NCBI GenBank assembly: GCA_945859605.1
Contig: OX243828.1
Span: 20,055,802-20,119,801 of the forward strand
Reading direction: 5' to 3'
DNA from: Lumbricus rubellus
Lineage: Eukaryota > Annelida > Clitellata > Crassiclitellata > Lumbricidae
DNA: 64,000 nucleotides
A program made the position numbers and the translations under genes. Numbering within the stretch: the first letter of the stretch is position 1; each line of letters begins with the position of its first letter. Positions 26,405 through 38,131 of the stretch are shown here, piece after piece. The notes under the pieces are model-generated. The model did no database searches. It was not told where the DNA came from and was given only the letters and a program-made list of their open reading frames with translations.

Positions 26405-27722
26405 GTGGTCGGATGGGGTGGGGGAGGAAGGAGAGGGGTGGGTATGGGGAGTGGTGGGGAGAAAGGAGGGGTGGGTGTGGGGAGTGGTGGGGGAGGAAGG
26501 AAAGGGTGGGTATGGGGAGTGGTGGGGTAGGAAAAGAGGGGTGGGAATGGGGAGTGACGGGGGAGGAAGGAATGGGTGGGTATGGGGAGTGGTGGGGGAG
26601 GAAGGGAAGGGGTGGGTATGGGGAGTGGTGGGGGAGGAAGAGGTGGGTATGGGGTGGGGCAAAGAAGAGGAAGGGGTGGGTATGGGGAGTGATGGGGGAA
26701 GGAAGGAATGGGTGGGTATGGGGAGTGATGGGGAGAAAGGGAAGGGGTGGGTATGGGGAGTGGTGGGGGAGGAAGGGAATAGGTGGGTATGGGGAGTGAT
26801 GGGGGAGGAATGGAAGGGGTGGGCATGGGGAGTGGTGGGGGAGGAAGGAATGGGCGGGTATGGGAGTGGTGGGGGAGGAAGGAATGGGTGGGTATGGGGA
26901 GTGGTGGGGGAGGAAGGAAGGATGGATATGGGGAGTGGTGGGAGAGGAAGGAATGGGTGGGTATGGGGAGTGGTGGGGGAGGAAGGAAGGAGTGGGTATG
27001 GGGAGTGGTGGGAAGAGGAAGGAAGGAGTGGGTATGGGGAGTGGTGGGGGAGAAAGGAAGGGGTGGGTATGGGGAGTGGTGGAGAGGAAGGGACTGGGTG
27101 GGTATGGGGAGTGATGGGGGAGGAATGGAATGGGTGGGTATGGGGAGTGATGGGGGAGGAAGGGAAGGGGTGGGTATGGGGAGTGGTGGGGGAGGAAGAG
27201 GTGGGTATGGGGTGGGGCAAAGAAGGGGAAGGGGTGGGTATGGGGAGTGATGGGGAAGGAAGGAATGGGTGGGTATGGAGAGTGATGGGGGAGAAAGGGA
27301 AGGGGTGGGTATGGGGAGTGGTGGGGGAGGAAGGGAATAGGTGGGTATGGGCAGTGATGGGGGAGGAAGGGAAGGGGTGGGCATGGGGAGTGGTGGGGGA
27401 GGAAGGAATGGGTGGGTATGGGGAGTGGTGGGGAGGAAGGAATGGGTGGGTATGGGAAGTGGTGGGGGGAAGAAGGAAGGAGTGGGTATGGGGAGTGGTG
27501 GGGGGAGGAAGGAAGGAGTGGGTATGGGGAGTGGTGGGGAGAAAGAAAGGGGTGGGTATGGGGAGTGGTGGGGGAGGAAGGAAGGGGTGGGTGTGGGGAG
27601 TGGTGGGGGAGGAAGGAAGGGGTGGGTATGGGGAGTGGTGGGGGAGGAAGGAAGGGGTGGGTGTGGGGAGTGGTGGGGGAGGAAGGGAATGGGTGGGTAT
27701 GGGGAGTGGTGGGGGAGGAAGG
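26405..27722. repeat. G-rich minisatellite with 561-bp higher-order repeat
   Basis: About 30 units of roughly 40-46 bp, typified by GGGTGGGTATGGGGAGTGGT followed by GGGGGAGGAAGGAA. The variant GGGTATGGGGTGGGGCAAAG occurs at about 26645 and 561 bp later, and the surrounding variants repeat in order, showing a block duplication. The plus strand is almost free of C. The lack of stop codons gives long open frames in most reading frames on both strands, so none is evidence of a gene. Confidence 0.85.
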
Positions 27723-27847
27723 CAGTATCTTCCACACTCAATCAATATCTCACCATCAAATGTATGTGGCACTATAGTATACTCACGTGACAAACATACA
27801 AGCACATTTACCTTTATACACATATGCATGGTGGCATAATTATATAC

Positions 27848-28045
27848 ATACGTGGAGCGTGGTGGTGCATGTGGGTATGCTCGGTATCTTGGCGACGAAA
27901 GGTTGTGGGTTCGAATCCATGTCAAGGTACTGCGTAGGGACCCTGAGTAAGTCCTTCATTTTCAACTGCTCGTGCGCTTCGGCGTGAAGTTCCAAATCAG
28001 TGTCCGCGGGAGCGCCTCTGAGTGAAAATCTTGAAAGGGCTCAAT
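27848..28045 (+). mobile_element. divergent tRNA-derived SINE
   Basis: TGGGTTCGAATCC (B-box-like) at 27907-27919, GAGTAAGTCCTTCA and GCGCTTCGGCGTGAAGTTCC, then GGGAGCGCCTCTGAGTG, in the order of the 1735-1953 family on the plus strand, but with many changes and no intact tail. Confidence 0.55.
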
Positions 28046-28394
28046 GTTCATACACACAGATCTACATTCGTGAAAGAATGCATAATTACATTTATGTATG
28101 CACGTATTTATTGCAAACACACATTATGTGACACATACACATTGTCTTGTCCTCTCCTCTACTCACAACCCCAAAAAATATTCCCATCTCAGATATATTT
28201 GTTCGTGAACCATCCAGCTAGCTACAGCCTACAGGTAGCTCTACCCAGCATTTGCCTTATAAATGAAAAATGATCACTTACGATTCCACACGAACGTCTC
28301 ACATCATCTTTGTTGATCGTATTGGTTACTCTGGAAGTGTGTCGCTCCGTATCAGAATTATAACATCAGTAAAACAATTTAATCTGTAAAAGTT

Positions 28395-28590
28395 ACTAAT
28401 GAATACCGTATTCGATTAATTAATCGCTATCGATTATTCGATCAATTAATAGTTATCGATTATCCGATTAATTAATCGTTATCGATTATTCGATTAATTA
28501 ATCGTTATCGATTATTCGATAATTAATCGTTATCGATTATTCGATTAATTAATCGTTATTGATTACTCGATTAATTGCTTAGTTAATCGT
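28395..28590. repeat. palindromic ~31-bp minisatellite
   Basis: About six units of TTATCGATTATTCGATTAAT type. The unit is rich in ATCGAT and ATTAAT palindromes. A degenerate relative lies at 37735-37810. Confidence 0.7.
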
Positions 28591-28927
28591 TCAAATCCTC
28601 CGCAGCACAGAAACAAATATCTATATAAACGACTTTGTCAGGTTCGTGTAAGGCGCTATATAAATTGCTGCAGCAGTATACATAAAGTAAGATCCGTAGT
28701 ATTATGAGCCTATATTATCCAGAAGAGAAGACTGTGGTGACTGAAGCGGTCTGTAAAAGATTTGCTGGCGAAGGTCTCCTAATCAGATTTCACGACAGGG
28801 TGTAAAACAATTAATTATCTGCCATTTCACAGCGCGTCGCCTGAGTGCCAGCATGTGAAAGTATTCATACATAAATGAGTATATAATAATACATGCCACA
28901 TACAAGTATGTATATACATGTATGTAT

Positions 28928-29137
28928 GGGGGCACGGTGGTGTAGTGGTGGCGTCGTTGCCTTGGAGCCGGAAGGTTCGAGGTTTGAATCCACCTCTTCG
29001 CGTAAGGACCTTGGGAAAGTCCTTCACTCACAATTGCTCAGCGCTTCGGCGTGAAACTCCGATGCAGTGTCCGCTCTGCATTCGGGAGCGCCTCTGAGTA
29101 GTGAGAGAGCTTGAAGGGGCGCTATAACAAGTGCACA
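28928..29137 (+). mobile_element. tRNA-derived SINE, copy 3
   Basis: Plus-strand copy starting GGGGCACGGTGGTGTAGTGG, with GGTTTGAATCC, GCGCTTCGGCGTGAAACTCC, GGGAGCGCCTCTGAGTAG and a GGGGCGCTATAACAAGTGC tail. Confidence 0.75.
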
Positions 29138-29534
29138 TACAAACAAACATAGACATACATGTACATAGTACGTAGCATGCTTATGTATGCACATACAATG
29201 TCCATGCATACATTAATTGTATACATGTACCTACAGTATGTACATGTATAATTATGTATGCATATTAATATGTAAATGCACATATTAAAGGTATTCACTA
29301 TTCATGCATAGACCTACTTCGTAAATATGCTGTTCAGTAGTACACACATGGTGATTAACTAGTGATACATAATTGTCTAGCGAAAGGCAGAGGAAATATT
29401 AAATATGTATGTTGTACAATGTACATTTGTACATTATAGGTTATACGTCGATTATTAGACAAAATTATCCACAGGCTGTTTGCTGCATATATATCAACAT
29501 GCATAGGTAACATTATACATTATATATATATATA
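29138..29534. other. no gene seen
   Basis: TACATG/TATA-rich sequence without coding features. Confidence 0.4.
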
Positions 29535-31361
29535 TAGGGTAAAGACCCCAAGGGTGAGCAGCCTCCAAATGTGAGCATCCCCCTATATCTCACAAATTCA
29601 TCATATTCGGTGGTGCCACACTGCGAATATCCATGGTACTAACCATAAGCACATCAGAAAACGTTTAAATATACTTGCTGGCACTCTTTTCGCAAAATGT
29701 AAATTATTTTAAGCAAAATGATGCAAGTAATCTTATTTTTCATTTTTCGTAAATAGTCGATAACTTAGTCGTGTATTTGGCCATGGTATAGCTACTGGTA
29801 TTGTTAAAATCTGTTTAATGTCCACTTTAACAGTGAGCGATAATAAGAGATTTTTCTCGTGCCGTTTATTTACACGAATTTTTTTCTCATACTGACTGCC
29901 TGTACCCTAATGTGAGCACCAAAGGAGTACCGCATTGTGAGCATATGGTGCTCACATTAGGGCCATCAATTTTACTACACTAGAAGCACTAAAACAGTAC
30001 CGCAATGTGAGCATCGTGCTCACATTAAGGACTTTAAATTTTTTACTATATTAGAAGTGACAGGAGGTTTAAACTGAGAAGTTGCATGGCAGGGCATGGC
30101 AAGGTATGGCATGGCAAGGAATGGTATAGCATGGCAAGGTATGGCATGGCATGGCGAGGCATGGCGAGGCATGGCGAGGCATGGCATGGCATGGCAAGGC
30201 ATGGTATGGTATGGCAAGGCAAGGCATGGCATGGCATGGCAAGGTAAGGCTTGGCATGGCAAGGCATGACAAGGCGAGGCATGGCGAGGCAAGGCATGCC
30301 AAGGTTGGTATAACATGGCAAGGTATGGCATGGCAGGGCATGGCATGGTAAGGCATATCTTGGCAAGGCATGGCAAGCATGGTATGGCAGGGCCATGCCA
30401 TGCATACCATGCCTTGCCACGGCATGGCATGGCTTGCATGGCGAGGCATGGCATGACATGGCATGGCAAGGCATGGTATGGTATGGCAAGGCAAGGCATG
30501 GCAAGGTAAGGCATGGCATGGCAAGGCAAGGCATGGCATGGCATGGCGAGGCAAGGCATGCCAGGGATGGTATAACATGGCAAGGCATGGCATGCCATGG
30601 CATAGCATGGTAAGGCATATCTTGGCAAGGCATGGCAAGCATGGTATGGCAGGGCCATGCCATGCATACCATGCCTTGCCACGACATGGCATGGCGAGGC
30701 ATGGCATGGCATGGCATGGCATGGCATGGCGTGGCACTGCCCTCAGTGCCCTGCCCTGCCATGCCATGACATCATTGACATGCCATGCCATGCCATACCA
30801 TGCCTTGCCATGCCATGCCATGCCATGCCTTGCCATGGCATGATTATGCCATGCCATACCATGCCTTTTCATGCCATGCCTTGCCATGCCATGCCATTCC
30901 TTGCCATGCCATGCCTTGCCATGCCATACCATGACATGCCATGCCGTGCCATACCATGCCTTGCCATGCCATGCCATGCCTTGCCATGCCATGCCATATA
31001 AGTATGATGTTCTCAGTCCTTTGATTGCATAAAATAAGACTTAGTGTGAAATGTGAAAATAACTGTTTTTAGCCGTGTCCATAATAATATGGCCACTACT
31101 GTAATAATTATTATAATGCAAGATAGTGCAATATATGTGTGTGCTCACATTTGGGTGTGGTACCCCATTGTGAGCACATTTTTCAAAATTTTATTTTTAT
31201 TATAAAAAATAGAATTTCAATTATTTGAATTTTTAATGGTTATATGTTGCATAGACATATATTGTACCTACCTATTGCAACAATCAGAAGTCTGCTATAT
31301 TCTATCAGTTTCCTACAATTTCAAAATTCCGTTAAGGTGCTCACCTTTGGGGTCTTTACCC
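29535..31361. mobile_element. 1.8-kb non-autonomous foldback element
   Basis: Termini GGGTAAAGACCCCAAGGGTG and its complement (one mismatch), flanked on both sides by TATA, so a TA or TATA target duplication. Subterminal regions repeat GTGAGCA(C/T) several times (29560-30020, 31140-31350). The interior is the ATGGC array (30083-31000). No transposase is seen, so mobilisation must come from elsewhere. Confidence 0.65.
30083..31000. repeat. ATGGC array with internal strand switch
   Basis: About 650 bp of GGCAT/GGCAA pentamers, then from about 30745 the complementary GCCAT form for about 255 bp, making a long inverted repeat. Within the first part a 262-bp block is duplicated (for example 30350-30418 and 30612-30680). 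Confidence 0.8.
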
Positions 31362-31768
31362 TATATGATATATGTCAGTATATATAAGTATATGTGTGTA
31401 TATACATGTATGTATATGTACATTGTATATATATGTGTATATATATATATATATATTTCGTGTTCTCGTCGTGTTCTCGTCGTATACGAGACCCGTGTTG
31501 GTCGTTGGCGAGAGTTTAGTGTTGGAACTGCGTTGTATTAGATCGGGAATCAGACACGTGACCTTTGACACGTGACTTCGGGATTAGGAGGGCAGGAGCA
31601 AGGTCATCTGCCGGACATCCAATGTATAGTAGACGGACTGATGCGGACTGCTATGCGCTGGCAAATGGACGAGAAGTCGACCGTTATCATTTGCCTGCCT
31701 TCTACCAGTTGCTTAAGATCTATCTTTTTAGCCGTGGCTGGGCTGGGAGCGCCTCTGAGTAGACTTCT

Positions 31769-32062
31769 TGAAGGGGCGCTATATAAGTTTTCGGAATGAA
31801 TGAATGAACGAATATCATGTGTATACGTATTAAATCTTTGTTGAGTATTAAGGTAAGACCTGATGAAATTTTAAAAATGATCGCAGTTAATGAAGGGTGA
31901 GATATATATACAGGGTGGCTTCCTCTTCAAGGGGCGCTATATAAGTTTTCGGAATGAATGAATGAATATCATGTGTATACGTATTAAACCTTTGTTGAGT
32001 ATTAAGGTAAGACCTGATGAAGTTTGAAAAATTATCGCAGTTAATGAAGGGTGAGATATATA
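31769..32062. repeat. ~150-bp tandem duplication
   Basis: 31769-31914 and 31922-32062 are near-identical, both beginning with a SINE tail (CTT.AAGGGGCGCTATATAAG) and continuing TTTTCGGAATGAATGAATG to GAAGGGTGAGATATATATA. Confidence 0.8.
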
Positions 32063-32158
32063 TAGATCTATAGAGTATCATACGATTAAGGTGAAATTAT
32101 AGTGATCAGCAGAGAGGGGAGAAAAATACGGTATGAAAGCGTGAGAATGGTGTGGTGA

Positions 32159-32229
32159 TTAACCCTTTAATGCCGAGATGGTAGTAAATGGTATGGAAAA
32201 TTCTATACCCTCCGGCATTAAAGGGTTAA
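32159..32229. mobile_element. 71-bp TTAA-flanked hairpin element, copy 1
   Basis: TTAA, then CCCTTTAATGCCG and its exact complement at the other end, then TTAA. The ends suit a minimal piggyBac-type MITE. A copy in the opposite orientation with about four changes and identical length is at 43199-43269. Confidence 0.65.
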
Positions 32230-34171
32230 GACAAAGGAATGTTACGAAAAGATACATTGTGTTTACGAGGAATAAGGTTAATAATCATACCGGTGATAAT
32301 ATAGAATATATAGAAGGATTATTAATTAAGAGAAAGGACACGTAACATAAGATGAAGTAAAGGGTAAATCAAATGAAGGAAAGGGAAGGAAAGGCACTGT
32401 AATATGATGATGTACGTTTATATAAACAAATAGGGTGTTGCGGGGTAAGATTAAAGAAGTTGAAGTAATGCGAGTAACAGAAAAGAAGGGGTAGTGGAGA
32501 AAAAAAATGGTAATATTGAGTCAGTTTATATAGGATGATGTCAAAATAAGGTAATATTGAAAGGGCAAGATAAGGATGAGGCCAGATTAAATGAGATACT
32601 GCAATTTAGTGAACTTGGTCTTATCTCGTCTGGCATAAATCCACGCAATAAAACAATAATTAGTAGGCATGGTAAATTCAGGCAGTAAAGCAATAATTAT
32701 TGGGCATGGTAAACGATGAAGGGTAAAGTAATGTAGGCTACTACATGATGATGGATTATGTGAGTTGCTGCGATGCAATTAAAAGGTGGCATAATTATTG
32801 TAAGTGAAAGGTAGCATTGTTTTTAAGAGAAGGTAAGACAAGTTAAGTAACTCTTGAAATAATCACAAGTATTTGATCGTCTGAAGTACAGTCAGATTCG
32901 AAACCACAAAAACAGATGCTGCAACGTTATCTTCTTTATTGTGGCGCTATATAAGTCGATGACTTAGATTAAAAATTAACTAGGTTTCAGCCTCATTTCC
33001 AAAGCATTTTTTACATAGAAATCCGTGGAATGTTTTCTCCCCATACACCTCCTTCCTCCCTTCCTACGCGTTTCCGAAATGAATGGGCGGCGAACGGAAT
33101 CCGTATCCCTCCGCTATAAATCACCTTCCGCCAGCGACGAACTATTTTGCGTTGCAAACCGAATGTGTGCATGGTCGTTACAGACATGCACTGACACTTG
33201 CCGGCACATATAGTGTCTGGTAGTATTAATTATATAAATATTAACTTGTATCCTGCCTGTGTCTACTAGTCTAGTCCAAATCAACAGAAGGTGCAGCTGA
33301 ATTTTGGGAATAAGCAATTTCAAGATGTTGGCCTATCCTTTAACTCTTAATTTGAGATCAAACTGCGGAAAAAATTAATATCGAAAGAAATATTCGTTTT
33401 AAAAGTTGAAAACTTTGGGGGTGGTTGTGAGGCGTAGGGTCGCTCTAGTTCCGAACACCCACTCGCATCTTTCTTTTAAAGAAAAATTTAGACCCGGAAA
33501 TTACATTTATTACCAGTGTGCAGACTGAGTTTCACTAGCCCTTCATGGCTCATGTTTGTCTCCTCCATTCGACTTTAGTTTTGGTTATTGAAGCAGGCTT
33601 GAAACCTGCCAAACAATAAAAACGGGCAGTGACAGCCTTACGGCATCCGTACATGCTGGCACACACTGGTGAAAAATCAGAGTTTTCCATTGAAGGGGGT
33701 TGTATAAATGTACAATTCTTTGCTTTAAGCTCTTGCTGTTACAGCAGAACATTATGTGCACGTGATGTGGTCATAACAGTTTTTGGAATAAAGTTAGATT
33801 CTACATTTATCCGGCCTCCAGCAGCTATAATGTGGCCGTGTGGCTGAGTTTCCCAAACATTAATGTGGTTTTAGCATCAAGATGATCTCAATAATATCAT
33901 TGTGACCCAAACATTTTACGGCCCTGACTTTAATGTCATCTCAACGTTATCGTGGTTTCAACAGCAAGGCATATAATATCAGAGTAACATTAAATGTGAT
34001 CAAAACATTAATACGAGTCGCATCAATGGAAATGTGGTCATATAAACTTAGTTTTGCTTTCACATAAAGGTGACCGCAACTAGGAAGGGTATACCGACTG
34101 TGATGTATCCATGATGTCAATGTGACCTCAACGTAAATCGCTTTTCTTCTCCGTCCCTCAAGTCTTTTTCT
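32230..34171. other. no gene seen
   Basis: Unassigned sequence without long frames. 33840-34140 has a loose repetition of AATGTG.TC/CAACGTTA words, perhaps an eroded minisatellite. Confidence 0.35.
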
Positions 34172-34217
34172 CCAGTGTGAGAATTGTGAAAAAACAGCTG
34201 GAGGGGTTAAACATTCC
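34172..34217. mobile_element. left-end fragment of the CAGTGTGAGAATTG MITE family
   Basis: CCAGTGTGAGAATTGTGAAAAAAC.GCTGGAGGGGTT resembles the left part of 20453-20602; it then runs into a CCCT-rich tract. Confidence 0.5.
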
Positions 34218-34930
34218 TGTCGCCTCCTTCATTTTCTCTCTCCTTCCATGTTCCCTTCCCTCTATCCTTCCCTCTTCCCGTCTCCTTCCCTCCATCCCTC
34301 CTTCATTTTCTCTCTCTTTCTATGTTCCCTTCCATCTATCCTTCCTTCTCTTTCTCTCTCCTTCCATGTTTCCCCCTCTATCCCTCCCTCTCTTTCACTG
34401 TCTTTTAGCCTTCCTTTTCATTCTCTGTCTTCTTCCATGTTTCCTTCCCTCTCCCATTCTCTGTCTTCTTCCATGTTTCCTTCCCTCTCCCAGTCTCCTT
34501 CCCTATATCCCTCCATCATCTTTTGTCTTCTTCCATTTTTCCTACCCTCCATCCTTCCCTCTCCCCGTCTTCCTCCTCCTGTCCCTCCTATCCCTCCTCC
34601 TATCCCTCCCTCCCTCCTCCACCTCACTCCCTCCATTCCATTCCATTCCAGGCATTCCGTATTTGGCTGGACACGACGTCGTCCGTATTTCCTATGACCA
34701 TTCCTGTCGTCTCCAGTTCATCAATTTAATATAAACCACTCGCAACACACACTTTGTATATGAGATATGTGTACACCCACTCGTCAGTGTGTATACATGT
34801 GTGTTCATGTTTGTATATATGTGTGCGTCTGTGTGTGTGGGCGTGTGTGTATATATGTGTGCGTCTGTGTGTGTCTGTGTGTCTGTATAGATGTGTGTGC
34901 GTGTGTTTGTACGCTCTTGTATACATGCAT
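34218..34930. repeat. (CCCTT)n pyrimidine tract and (GT)n tract
   Basis: Pyrimidine-rich TCCCTCC/TTCC repeats to about 34650, then TATGTGTG repeats at 34760-34930. Open frames here are artefacts. Confidence 0.7.
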
Positions 34931-35268
34931 GTGTACTTTGTATAGTTTGTATACAATTGTACAAGCATGTATCTGATGGCATGTGCGCAACTGGCACTGC
35001 ACTCTGGTACATGTATAGGGTCTACATGTATATGCAGTTTTGTTATGCATGCAAGTGTAGATCATTATTTTAATGCCAGTGCTTAAAGCCTTAAAGTGTG
35101 GAAAATTATTACCTGGACGCACCTTACTTTTCCAAAAGAAGTGCCTGGACGCCGTATACCTTTTCAGGCTGTGCTGGCCAATAATAATTAAGTGGCAGGA
35201 CGGCGTTCATAATTTAAAATAAGTGCATGGACGGCGTCCATGACCGTCCAGCCACATTTTAAGCCCTG

Positions 35269-36242
35269 TTTAATGGTGTGCTTTTGTTTTCCATGTGCAA
35301 AGCATGAATATTTTGTTCTTGTGTGTAGGCCTATTCATGCAATACATGGATGCATATATGCATTTATAGGTGTACGCACCTATTTATAATATTATAATTA
35401 TGATTTGTGTTTGTGAGTGTGTGTGTGTGCTTGTGTGTACGTGCATTTGCTATAGCGCAAATTCAAGAAATCTACTCAGAAGCGCTCCAGACTACTTCTA
35501 TGTGTGCGTGTGCGCTTGTGCGCGCGCTTTTGCGTACATGTAGGTGCATGAGTGTGTATGCGTAGGTGTGTGTGCGTGTGTGTGTGCGTGTGTAGGTGTA
35601 TATATAAAATATTCAAGGCTGTTATTTAATAAGCATCCTTATTTTTTCTTATGTCTCAAAGATTTCATCCAAAAACCCTTACATACTTCTGATCAGAAGA
35701 TGTCTCGTAATGCGATCTGAAGGCTGTCCAAACAAGTACCCTTAGGCGAATAGATTCATCCGCCAGAAAAGTAGATCCACCGAACTATTTTCGGTTTGGG
35801 TTCATCCATGCAATTTGGATCACATTCCCATATTATTATCAATCCTGGAAAGGCCAAGATTACGGTGTATGATTTCATATTTTCGTGTCGTCTTCTACCC
35901 CACCGGCAGGGGCGCCACTGTACACATCATCGACCTTTATTTAATGGTGTGCTTGTGTTTTCCGTGTGCAAAGCATGAATATTTTGTTCTTGTGTGTATT
36001 CATGCAATACATGGATGCATGTATGCATTTATAGGTGTACGCACCTATTTATAATATATTATAATTTTGACTTGTGTTTGTGAGTGTGTGCGCTTGTGTG
36101 TACGTGCACTTGCTATAGCGCCAATTCAAGAAACTTACTCAGAAGCGCTCCAGACTAGCCTACTTGTGTGTGTGCGTGTGTGCGCGCGCGTTTGCGTAGG
36201 TGCATGAGTGTGTATGCGTAGGTGTATGCATAGGTGTGTGCG

Positions 36243-36323
<81 letters not shown>

Positions 36324-36672
36324 GTGCATAACTGTATATACTATTCAAGGCTGTTATTTAATAAGCATCATTATTTTTTTATGTCTAGAAGATTTCGTCC
36401 AAAAACATCTACAGACTTCTGATCAGAAGATGTCTCGTAATGCGATCTGAAGGCAGTCCAAACAAGAACCCTTAGGCGAATAGATACATCCGCCAGAAAA
36501 GTAGATCCACCGAACTATTTTCGGTTTCGGTTCATCCATGCAATTTGGATCACATTCCCATATTATTACCAATCCTTGAAAGACAGAGATTACGGTTTTT
36601 TGATTCCATATTTTCGTGTCATCCTCCACCCAACCGACAGGGGCGCCATTGTACACATCTTTGACCTTTATT
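35269..36672. repeat. tandem segmental duplication (~670 bp per copy)
   Basis: Copy A 35269-35939 and copy B 35940-36672 share the whole order: GTGCAAAGCATGAATATTTT, GGTGTACGCACCTATTTATA, a GT array (much longer in B, 36236-36320), a SINE tail fragment, and the TTCAAGGCTGTTATTTAATAA to GGGGCGCCA.TGTACACATC block. Substitutions are frequent, so the event is old. Confidence 0.85.
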
Positions 36673-36692
36673 TTTAGAGTATAGTTTTTCAT
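36423..36692 (-). CDS. 89-aa ORF of unknown nature in duplication copy B
   Basis: An 89-codon frame from ATG 36692 to a TGA, reading with balanced composition (IWECDPNCMDEPKPKIVRW near the centre, several Cys). The aligned region in copy A has a stop and a one-base deletion in this frame, so selection on it is not supported in both copies. It might be an eroded exon; I do not recognise it. Confidence 0.2.
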   Translation of the reverse strand: MKNYTLKIKVKDVYNGAPVGWVEDDTKIWNQKTVISVFQGLVIIWECDPNCMDEPKPKIVRWIYFSGGCIYSPKGSCLDCLQIALRDIF

Positions 36693-36959
36693 TTATTGTC
36701 TAGCATAAAAATTTCACATTTTGGCTGTTGGTACTTCTGCTGGATGACTTTGCTTGGATGAAGATTTATTATTATCACTGTTGTTGTTGTTGTTGTTGTT
36801 GCTGTTGTTGTTGTCTGAATTTTTATTATTAGTGTTGTTATTGCTGTTGTGGTTGTTTTTGGGTTGCAGTTGCTGTTTATAGTTTCCACAAGATTAAAAA
36901 AATGGCTTAGTGACTTCAAAATTGTCCATTTGAAATGCAGATTTGTCTTAAATGGGTCC

Positions 36960-36967
36960 TTTCATCG

Positions 36968-37007
<40 letters not shown>

Positions 37008-37021
37008 CATCATCATCATCA

Positions 37022-37053
<32 letters not shown>

Positions 37054-37135
37054 GTCATCATCGTCGTCGTCATCGTCATCGTCACCAACGTCGTCGTCGT
37101 CGTCCTCATCATCGTGGTCGTCGTCGTCGTCATCA
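36960..37135. repeat. (CAT)n/(CGT)n array
   Basis: Trinucleotide CATCAT passing to CGTCGT. Gives poly-His or poly-Ser frames with no coding meaning. Confidence 0.85.
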
Positions 37136-37179
37136 TATAAAAACGTTGAAAATAATAGGCTACTGGTTAAATAACAGCC

Positions 37180-38131
37180 GTGCTCCCGAGTAGTAACCTA
37201 GAAGGAGCGCTATATAAGTAGAAAGTAGAAACCCTGAATGTGCGCTATATAAATCTCAATAAGGAATTAAACATCACGCGCTGTCGTTATTGTTCACAGC
37301 GCACCAGTTTAATGCGTTCATCACATCGGTCAGTTTAGTCCAGAAATTGCGCTATAAAATTTACGACGGATTTCCTGCCGACCTCTGTCGTCCGAAATGA
37401 AACTGCGCAGGTCAGCTATGGCACGCCGATGAGGATTTATCTCGCTGCCAAATTCTTTCCAAGTTTCAAAGCGTCACGCGGTATATGCACATTATGCAGC
37501 TCTATGGAGGGCAGTTCAAACGGGGCTCTGACTTCATAAATTCTATAGGTAGGCCCTATGGGGGGCTTGTATTTGGAACCATCGAAGCGTTCATGGCTTT
37601 GCTTATAAATCACTGGCGGACTGATAAACAGGTAGGCATAGACAGTCCTGAAGGACAGTTTACAGGCATATGAATTTTTGTTAAATATCTGCCGTTACAT
37701 TTCGGTATGGCTACGGATTTTAGACAATAAATTCATCGATTATTTAAGCGATTAATTAATCAATTAATCGTTAAAATTGTAATCGACTATTTTTGTCTCA
37801 TTCGATTATTTGTTAATCAATCTGTTGTGCTTCATTTGTCACGTATTCGTAATCGTGAACCGTAAATTTCTTAATTCTTACACACTTCTAATAAAAAAAA
37901 GCTGGGCTCAACCTATAGGGCCTAATTACCGAGCGCTGAGATCGTTAACTTCAGAGGCAGATCTTGGAAAAGAATTGTTTCAGGTTTTAATAATTCCTAT
38001 ACAATCCAACCTTAATTAACCCTATCGCCCCGAGAAACCGATATTTCGGTTTGTTAGCCATTGAGTGACGGGAACCCAGGGGCGAAAGGAGGGCTAAATG
38101 CGACCACAGTTGCAGTGACAGTAAAGGCAGC
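37180..38131. other. no gene seen; SINE tails at 37180-37255
   Basis: Two GCGCTATATAA(G/A)T tails side by side (37207, 37242). The remainder is unassigned. 38017-38095 has a TTAACCC(T)ATCGCCCC...GGGGCGAAAGGAGGGCTAA arrangement that may be another TTAA-type relic. Confidence 0.35.

Noticed and set aside
26234..27925. Very long open frames (up to 563 codons) on both strands
   Set aside because: They exist in most frames of the G-rich minisatellite because its units lack stop codons; composition is pure repeat.
28928..29010. tRNA gene
   Set aside because: A- and B-box-like sequences are present but no cloverleaf, and the unit is repeated as a SINE with a common body and tail.
30020..31001. Frames of 230-307 codons in the ATGGC array
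   Set aside because: The pentamer has no stops in several phases; no non-repeat coding sequence.
38017..38095. Third TTAA-type MITE
   Set aside because: Ends (TTAACCC.ATCGCCCC and GGGGCGAAAGGAGGGCTAA) match only partly and the right TTAA is imperfect.
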